From Glandiceps talaboti (Eukaryota > Hemichordata > Enteropneusta > Spengelidae): a stretch of 63,000 bases of DNA. Location: contig NC_135556.1 in NCBI RefSeq assembly GCF_964340395.1, positions 19,515,642 to 19,578,641 on the forward strand, read 5' to 3'. Of this stretch, positions 57,801-63,000 are shown piece by piece. The notes below the pieces were generated by a model. That model had not been told where the DNA came from. It was given only the letters and a program-made list of their open reading frames with translations, and did no database searches. Position 1 is the first letter of the stretch, and the number at the start of each line of letters is the position of its first letter. A program made the position numbers and the translations under genes.

Positions 57801-60800
57801 ACTGTTGACATAAGAAGAAGTGATACATATATATATATCAATATTCTTTACCTGTATCATAATTGTGCCACTTTTACAGATTTTCAATCCGATATCATCT
57901 TAAATACTGTTTTAAATAATATTCATGCAACATAATCAACATTACATGAAAAAGAGAAAGTAAACATTCATGAAAGTTTTATTTCAAAACAAAAAATTTT
58001 TTTTTTTTTAAATACAAGCGTACCTTGGCAGGATTTTCCAGCTTGGCAGTGGGTCATATGGTTCAACACATTCTTCATGGTACGACAATGCGGCAATGCA
58101 CAATGCCTAACTTCCCCATTGGCTTGCTCCCTTCTCTGGCATTTGTGAGCATGTAAAAGTAGTACTAGTTGCTGTTGAATCAGCTTTCTCTTCTCAGGAT
58201 CTGCAGTTGGAGCAGCAGACGAGGCAGATGACTGCTGCTGTTGCTGCTGCTGAGATGCTTGCTGCTGTGGTTGTGGTTGCTGCTGTTGTTGTTGCTGCTG
58301 TGGTACAGGTTGCTGTTGTTGCTCCTGATAAAATAACATTCAATATTTTACCAAAATATCTCAAAGAAAAAAATTCAACAACAAAAAATAAATCCACAAT
58401 AAGACATCTCTCACAAAATTATACAAAATACTTACAGTTCCTGGCATAGTAAGGCTGCCACCTCCCATGCTAACACTGCCACTCAAACTATTAATGTTAT
58501 TAACTGTCATTGGTGATCCCATGCTTGTCGCAGTGTATGTGGTTGACATAGGTGCCACTACAGTTGAAACATGGGTGGAATGACTAGATACTGGAGCTGA
58601 TGAGAAGTTGTGAAATGAACCACTGCCAGGCTGACCAAGAGTTGACGAAAGACCACTAACCTGTCATATAATATAATAAATACCAATATTATTATCACTA
58701 ATTACCCATATGAACACAATTTAGATGGATTTAACTTTCACTTACAAACGTTTTCTTGACTACCAACCACATCTATGGCTACTACATGTAGTTGTAGATG
58801 AATTTAGCCTAAAACACATTCTCCTTATCTGATCTCAATTACACGCCATGACATACCAGTTGTATTTGTATCGGCTTACCTCTTCAGATACAAAAAAAAA
58901 TATATGTTGCACTAGCATTATATTGAAAAGGTTGTCCAAAATATTTACTATTGGCATCAAATAACAATGCAAGCCTACAAATAGCTGTAACCTATCAAAG
59001 ATAACTTATTACTGTCAACTTAACCTTTCTGACCTTCTGTATTATTCATTGAGTTGACAGCAAGCAAACAGCTAGGAGTAGCTTGCAATGCCACAGCCAT
59101 TATAGCAGTTCACCTCTATATATATTACATTGTATTGTGTACATACAGTAATTCTGGGATAAAATTACATTGCAACATTTCCAAAATCTGTACCTGATAC
59201 AGTTCTCAAAATCTGTGTTACCAGAAAAATAACAATGAACACCATATCTTTATAGATATTTACTACAATCACAAGATTCAATAATTGGTATCAACACATA
59301 CAATGGTAATCTACAGACTGCTTAGTATTGCATTTTATTAACAGACAGAGTCAGTAATGGACAGAGCCAATATTCAAAGTTTTTACTTATTAAGGTTCCT
59401 CACTGTATTTTCAAGGCATATAATACAAGCTCAATACACACTTTATGGAATAATCATTCTGACTGCAGTAAAATAACATCAACACAACATTTACTGGTCT
59501 TTTCCATGATTGTTTTGATCTATTTCAGTTAGGCCAATACTACATTTCCATTACACAGATCTGACTTTCTAAAATAATGTTGCACAAGCACAACACTGTT
59601 CACAGGAATGCAAAATCCAGTATATTATACCAAATGGAAACTGATTCCACATGTACATAGAGAATAGGTCAAGCCATGTGCAAACTATACACAATCTATT
59701 TTGTCCAGGCACCAATATTGTGTCACGATCATACATTCACTCTCTCGGTTGACTTTACTTTCAACAAATACATCACACCCCGTATACATGTAGAAAATGA
59801 CTACGGAATGTAAAATTGTCACAAAAATTGATATTATTTCATTGAAAAGCACTGTAACATTACATTGTGTTACCTCTAACAACTATCGATTCAAGTCATT
59901 CAGATGAAAAGCAACATACAGAGTCAGACTACGATTACATGTTTATCAAAGATAGAAATCACAATTCATATAAATAAGTAAGGATTAGAGTTATTTCAAG
60001 GCTTCCTTACTATACTCTCCATTGAAAGTGTACAAGGGGTTGTCCACACAACTGTGTGAACCAAAGATCATATTCAAATACGATAGTCTCACAACAGAAC
60101 GAAACACGAAGTGGAGTTCATTCTTATGTCCAACAACATACTTTTTTGAACTAACGCTTTCTATTTTGTTCCAAAACATGTACACAACATGTACACTGAA
60201 AATTAAATTTGGTATGCCAACAGGGAAATCCAAGTGGTCTTTGGTCACAAAGTCACTACCACTGACTAATTTTGAAACATGTATACTGGGATTTGGACAA
60301 CAGCAAATGTCCTCAGATATGGGGTCATGGCTCACCACTGTAACAGTAAACACAATGGTTTGCAGTGAAGTAGTACAAGGTAGTAAACATATGTAAAAAT
60401 CTGTTTCAAAAGTTTAACGCAGCAAATTGTTTAAACTTGACTCTACTTGGTTTTTCTAAAACTGCCATATCATTGCAATAAACATGAGAGTCAAATGCAA
60501 CTGAAAACATTTCCTTGGCTCTACAATAACATCTAGTTATGATTCCAAACCCTACTGCTAATGTGTCAAAATTAGGTCAACATGCAAATGTGGGTGACCT
60601 TTTCATGTCATGCTCTGTAAAAAATTTCTTATCATGTACAATGATGCTATTTCCTTTGATATGTCAGGTTTATTTTTCAGGAGTGCCAGTTACTGTCAAA
60701 CCATCAGGCCACCATCTGACATGTATACCCAACTCAACACTGAGTAATCCAGTGTTCATTTTCAAGAGATAACTTTTTAAATGGCAGCCAAATGAAGATT

Positions 60801-63000
60801 TAAACCCTATGCTAAACTTTGCTACAACTTCACTTTTAATGTATAATAATAATTGTTTAGTTGTTTATAAATCACATCAACATGTCTAATCCCAATATAA
60901 GAATTATTCTAAAATAATGTCATAATATCAAGATAACAAATATTCCCCTGTTCCTTACCTCTAACAAAAAAAAATGCTATTCCTTCTACATATTACAAAT
61001 CTGTACAAAAATATAAGCCATAGCTAGCATAACAGCAATGTATTGTAGATAACAACTGATCATCTTATGGGAAAACATCAGATACCTACTTTGCCACATT
61101 ATGTACATTTCAAGTTTATTTTCATATTGACTGTCTTTTATGCTTTGCAATTATGAATTTTTGGTAATGAAATGACTGGCAGCAAAAAAAAATACATTTA
61201 ATTTATGTACTACTGTTCACAGGAATACTACTATTTTCTACTTTTATCACATCCTGTCTGCAGAAACAATAACAATCTAAATTGGAGCATATAGAAAGAA
61301 TATCAACACTCATCATTAACTAATGAGATTCAGCCATGCTGAAACAATAAAAATATCACCCACATGTACAATGGCTGGCTGCATGGCAGCCATTTTGATA
61401 ACTTTATTGTCATTGACAATGACATCAAAATAAATATGGTCAATAAATTTTTTAAATACATTGAAGCTTTTTTTTTTCCATATTACATTAGAAGACATGA
61501 AATAGGAAGACACAGGTATACAATATATACATGCTGTTTTCATGCTGTGAACATTATGACCCTTTGTATAACATCACAACCCAAACCCAATATTGCAGTT
61601 CCTTTTGTTGATTACCAGACAAATCCAACAATCAACAGAATTTACAACATTTTACCTGTGTACAATTTCCTAGCATTCAAGTTAGCATGTCCCATTACAA
61701 ATTTAGTAAAAATTGTTGCCAAAACATGCTCATATCAGTTTGACCTTGAAATTAGCTAGGAGACTTCCCTCCTCCCTTTGTGATGCATTGTTGTTCTACA
61801 GTGCACTTGTTCTTCTAGGGCAACTCTGATTTCTGAGGAGGAAAAAGATATCTAGTGGGATTTGCTAGCCATACCTATAGGAATTTGATAGATTGCCATA
61901 TAAAAGAGAGATGAAACAACATAACAGGCCTAAGCAAAAGAAATCACAAAAAAATAACTTACCTTTGCCAATGCATCCTGTGCTTGGGAAACACTAAGGC
62001 CTGGGTGTCCTGCCAGACCACTTGCTTGATTCTGTTGTGAAATTGCATTTAGAGTATTTCCAGTTAACACAGCAGCAGCCTGAGCACGAGAAGAACCAAC
62101 AGTGTTCCAAGTCACTGGTGTATTACCAGTACTAGATGAGATAGGAAATGGTCCATTCATCAAGGGTTTATTGGGTTGTCCAGCAGCACCACTGCCCTGC
62201 AGCAGATGTGATGTACTCAATGAGTTTAAAGAGTTTGACATTGCTATAGTACTTGTAATAGTTGCTATACTCGTACTGTTTTCACTGCTCATAGCAGAAG
62301 AATTAGGAGTCTGTCGTCCAGCATTTGTATTCCCCACCGAATTTGGAGGAGACTGTAGACTGTTCGCCAATGGGCTCTGCGCATTCACGTTGTTTTTGTT
62401 CCCTATATTTGGGCTATGTTGTGTTTGATTCTGAGCTTGGTTTTGCTGGTTAGGACTAGCATTAGTATTATTTGGAACAGGGGCTGAAGTCCTTGGCGGT
62501 GAGGATAAAAGCTGTGAAAGCTGTTGGTTCTTTTGAATAGTCTCCGATATGCGATCAGCTCCCGTACTTCCACCGCTCGTATTCGACGTCGAGCTACCTG
62601 TGCCATTGCTCAGGTTGTTTTCTCCACTTATTAATTCATCGGGAAGTTCCCCTTCCAAATCTAATAATCTTCCAAAGAATTCTGTAAAGAGAGCAGAAAA
62701 AATATATGATAAGCAATTGTTATACCAGACACAACAGGTCCGTTTAAAAGTACCATCTTATTGGGGGGGAATACATGGGCGATTGACGTCCTTGGTAAAT
62801 TCGTGTAACGCTAAACTCCCACCATGATCATCGGCTTACGCTACGGCTTCATTTAAAAATACGACGCTCAAATGATCTTGTCAATTTCGTTTTACAATTT
62901 CATTCCAATGCGATGCCACCGACTGATTTCAATGCCAATAAATAAAATATTTCTAACCAAATATTTTTCTGGATATATACACACCTGCATTATCACCCGG
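34987..63000 (-). CDS. CREBBP: CREB-binding protein / p300 histone acetyltransferase, 27 exons, 5' end outside the window
   Basis: A nuclear transcriptional co-activator and lysine acetyltransferase (CBP/p300, KAT3). Exons in transcript order: 63000-62985 (partial), 62681-61963, 58660-58436, 58324-58024, 57801-57676, 57128-56976, 56698-56485, 56271-56154, 54496-54391, 53810-53698, 51692-51540, 51403-50767, 50481-50363, 49961-49722, 49276-49188, 47900-47820, 45410-45354, 44779-44702, 44196-44129, 43560-43413, 42957-42811, 42424-42311, 41941-41776, 41279-41100, 40699-40544, 40111-39836, 36921-34987. All junctions are GT-AG and phases agree; the sum is 6735 bp, 2244 codons plus stop (human CBP/p300 about 2440/2414). 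Residue numbers below count from the window edge. Domains in order: NR box, TAZ1, KIX, bromodomain, RING/PHD, HAT, ZZ, TAZ2, NCBD. CREBBP and EP300 are vertebrate duplicates, so one symbol is only a convenience. Confidence 0.97.
36922..37519. other. CBP/p300 last intron, part downstream of the piggyBac element
   Basis: AT-rich intron DNA ending at a TTAA (37516-37519) that flanks the mobile element. Nothing else recognised. Confidence 0.7.
37520..39136. mobile_element. 1617-bp non-autonomous piggyBac-type element
   Basis: Both ends are CCCTTTCACCACC in inverted orientation, flanked on each side by TTAA (37516-37519 and 39137-39140), the diagnostic piggyBac target duplication. The left end carries two copies of the perfect palindrome TTCCCTCAATTGAGGGAA within 60 bp. 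The interior is richer in CG dinucleotides than its surroundings and has two diverged copies of a block (near 37770 and 38220: GTGCGTTTTTC, then AATTTCAACAT and GGCG). No transposase-sized frame is present, so it would need one in trans. It sits in the last CBP/p300 intron. Confidence 0.85.
39141..39470. repeat. Poly-C run and a diverged TTTGCAT-family repeat
   Basis: Poly-C at about 39163-39174, then CTAATTTGCATCTGAACAA, TCATCATGTCATC and, further on, ACACACATGCCC and CACAGACAGACAC, the same order as in the Helentron-like element at 54.6-56.1 kb. Probably a decayed relative abutting the piggyBac element. Confidence 0.5.
39836..44196 (-). CDS. CREBBP: CBP/p300 HAT-domain exons
   Basis: Nine exons (44196-44129, 43560-43413, 42957-42811, 42424-42311, 41941-41776, 41279-41100, 40699-40544, 40111-39836 and the junction into the last exon) encode about residues 1182-1600. 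Signature stretches are [94 protein letters not shown] and [13 protein letters not shown]. The Trp of HIW and the Tyr of DWYKKM correspond to p300 Trp1436 and Tyr1467 (acetyl-transfer residues), spaced 31 apart as in human. The autoinhibitory lysine-rich loop is in exons 41279-41100 and 40699-40544 and contains an 8-Ala run absent from the vertebrate sequence I recall. The ZZ finger starts at [18 protein letters not shown]. Confidence 0.97.
41370..41455. repeat. Low-complexity CA/CG and C-rich tract
   Basis: ACGCACGCACGCACCCACAC then poly-C blocks separated by AA, then (CA)n, in a CBP/p300 intron. Confidence 0.9.
44129..49276 (-). CDS. CREBBP: CBP/p300 RING/PHD-module exons
   Basis: Exons 49276-49188, 47900-47820, 45410-45354, 44779-44702 and 44196-44129 encode about residues 1080-1204. 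The Cys/His pattern is [60 protein letters not shown], then [16 protein letters not shown]. This is the discontinuous RING/PHD block between the bromodomain and HAT that restrains acetyltransferase activity in the human structure. Confidence 0.95.
45411..47819. other. CBP/p300 intron with dispersed repeats
   Basis: A 2.4-kb intron. It holds a short TA run near 45509-45524, a fragment near 45590-45655 related to the fold-back element at 50558, a block near 47200-47500 of the GGTAGACACTTGAAT family, and poly-G near 47691-47704. No gene. Confidence 0.65.
47901..49187. other. CBP/p300 intron with a CA microsatellite
   Basis: The (CA)n run with CG interruptions at 48855-48944 is the only notable feature; open frames across it are repeat artefacts. 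Confidence 0.8.
49457..49488. repeat. ATTC tetranucleotide repeat
   Basis: About eight ATTC units in a row in a CBP/p300 intron. Confidence 0.95.
49722..50481 (-). CDS. CREBBP: CBP/p300 bromodomain exons
   Basis: Exons 50481-50363 and 49961-49722 encode about residues 960-1080. The first reads [38 protein letters not shown]; the second [39 protein letters not shown] and ends [14 protein letters not shown]. The acetyl-lysine-binding Asn in YNRKTS and the PMDLSTI motif are present. Confidence 0.97.
50557..50668. mobile_element. Fold-back MITE in a CBP/p300 intron
   Basis: The left arm is AGTACAATATAGTTACTTTG then GAATGATAAAATGGAAAC; the right arm in reverse complement is AGTACAATATAGTTACTTTG then AGTGATAAATTGGAAAC. 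Spacer about 35 bp. No target duplication is evident. A diverged relative lies near 45590-45655. Confidence 0.75.
50767..53810 (-). CDS. CREBBP: CBP/p300 disordered linker exons between KIX and bromodomain
   Basis: Exons 53810-53698, 51692-51540 and 51403-50767, about residues 660-960. Low-complexity Pro/Gln/Thr/Ser sequence, including [16 protein letters not shown] and a 15-17 Gln run after ILK. Exon 51403-50767 ends with an acidic-basic patch [18 protein letters not shown] holding several psi-K-x-E sites, which fits the SUMO-dependent repression region of vertebrate p300/CBP, then PRVPKQKK leading into the bromodomain. The intron between 51540 and 51403 is only 136 bp. Confidence 0.93.
51693..53697. 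other. CBP/p300 intron
   Basis: A 2-kb intron with a CACAA/CACAGCA pentanucleotide-like repeat at about 53345-53415. Otherwise AT-rich, with no gene recognised. Confidence 0.7.
54391..56698 (-). CDS. CREBBP: CBP/p300 KIX-domain exons
   Basis: Exons 56698-56485, 56271-56154 and 54496-54391, about residues 513-659. KIX reads [40 protein letters not shown] and [17 protein letters not shown], then [20 protein letters not shown]. This is the domain that binds phospho-CREB KID and MLL/Myb. The intron between the second and third of these exons is nearly filled by a mobile element. Confidence 0.96.
54610..56134. mobile_element. Helentron-like non-autonomous element filling a CBP/p300 intron
   Basis: The left end TAGCACAACTG (54610-54620) is inverted at the right end as CAGTTGTGCTA (56124-56134). 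The right end is also a hairpin (56105-56134): TAGCAC-T-ACTGAAC, loop AA, GTTCAGT-T-GTGCTA. Inside: six tandem core units of about 115 bp with GGCTGTTGCTATGGGCGTGG (near 54740-55330); three units of about 148 bp with CTAATTTGCATATCACT (near 55480, 55628, 55777); then a (CA)n/(GACA)n microsatellite (56044-56088) just before the hairpin. Short terminal inverted repeats, tandem cores, a microsatellite and a 3' hairpin match the layout described for Helentron-associated elements (DINE-1, pearl). No coding frame. Superfamily is inferred from layout only. Confidence 0.75.
56976..58324 (-). CDS. CREBBP: CBP/p300 TAZ1 exons and following linker
   Basis: Exons 58324-58024, 57801-57676 and 57128-56976, about residues 321-513. 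A Gln-rich lead-in is followed by [20 protein letters not shown], then [58 protein letters not shown] and [18 protein letters not shown]: the full TAZ1 zinc-binding domain (binds HIF-1 alpha and CITED2 in vertebrates). The linker exon carries [14 protein letters not shown], which also occurs in p300. Confidence 0.97.
58436..58660 (-). CDS. CREBBP: CBP/p300 Ser/Gly/Thr-rich linker exon
   Basis: A phase 0-0 exon of 75 codons (about residues 246-320) beginning [16 protein letters not shown] and ending [10 protein letters not shown], located before TAZ1. Disordered; no domain. Placed by splice sites and phase agreement with both neighbours. Confidence 0.85.
58661..61962. other. CBP/p300 intron of 3.3 kb
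   Basis: AT-rich intron. Overlapping 120-124-codon open frames at about 59991-60396 on both strands have no splice or domain support. No gene recognised. Confidence 0.7.
61963..62681 (-). CDS. CREBBP: CBP/p300 N-terminal exon with nuclear-receptor box
   Basis: A 719-bp exon, about residues 6-245. It starts [18 protein letters not shown], equivalent to FGSLFDLENDLPDELI of vertebrate CBP, and soon carries [12 protein letters not shown], an LxxLL nuclear-receptor interaction box at the same relative place as human LSELL. The rest is Asn/Ser/Thr/Gln-rich and disordered. It ends AQDALAK at a GTAAGT donor. Confidence 0.95.
62985..63000 (-). CDS. CREBBP: CBP/p300 upstream exon, partial
   Basis: Sixteen bases (CCGGGTGATAATGCAG) before a GTGTGT donor read PGDNA plus one base, and join in phase 1 to [13 protein letters not shown]. 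The start codon lies beyond the window edge. Short, so placed on phase and donor only. Confidence 0.6.

Noticed and set aside
59991-60396. Complementary 120- and 124-codon frames in a CBP intron
   Set aside because: No splice sites, domain or composition support; chance open frames.

Overview
The window is a eukaryotic nuclear locus. Genes are split by GT-AG introns, exons are short, introns are AT-rich and crowded with microsatellites, minisatellites and small fold-back elements, and the proteins are animal proteins. Codon-level similarity to vertebrate orthologues, together with long CA/TG and TATG microsatellites and scattered small non-autonomous DNA transposons, suggests a marine invertebrate bilaterian (a hemichordate or cephalochordate, or possibly a lophotrochozoan). 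The sequence alone does not settle the phylum. All exon models were built by hand from splice sites, reading-frame phase and remembered family sequences; no search was run.

Layout. 1-3660: left flank with a tandem duplication, a 59-bp palindrome-bearing satellite, a possible terminal exon and a fold-back element. 3660-8117 (minus): UBE2K, a ubiquitin-conjugating E2 with a UBA domain, five exons, 199 aa. 8118-8570: compact divergent promoter. 8571-15253 (plus): PRPS, ribose-phosphate pyrophosphokinase, seven exons, 318 aa, with a 3' UTR that may run to about 18.2 kb. 18.2-20.3 kb: intergenic, with a minisatellite. 20588-24190 (minus): a small secreted cysteine-rich plus EGF-like protein, four coding exons, 119 aa, apparently with a 5' UTR exon near 27.3-27.5 kb. 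29045-29945 (plus): TOMM5, the small subunit of the mitochondrial outer-membrane TOM complex, two exons, 58 aa. 30.2-34.3 kb: repeat-rich intergenic DNA. 34987-63000 (minus): a CBP/p300 acetyltransferase, 27 coding exons (the first one partial), 2244 codons in the window, running off the right edge. Its architecture is NR box, TAZ1, KIX, bromodomain, RING/PHD, HAT, ZZ, TAZ2, NCBD.

The genes are unrelated housekeeping or regulatory loci, and nothing indicates a shared pathway. The most unusual features lie at splice sites. (1) PRPS intron 2 carries two degenerate 65-bp tandem copies of the exon 3 acceptor plus exon start, immediately before the real exon. (2) Intron 1 of the secreted-protein gene starts with a tandem array of about ten extra GTTGGTAAGT-type splice donors. 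(3) One CBP intron is almost entirely a 1.5-kb Helentron-like element ending 19 bp from the splice donor. (4) The last CBP intron holds a 1617-bp TTAA-flanked piggyBac-type non-autonomous element. (5) A UBE2K donor runs directly into a long (UG)n tract.
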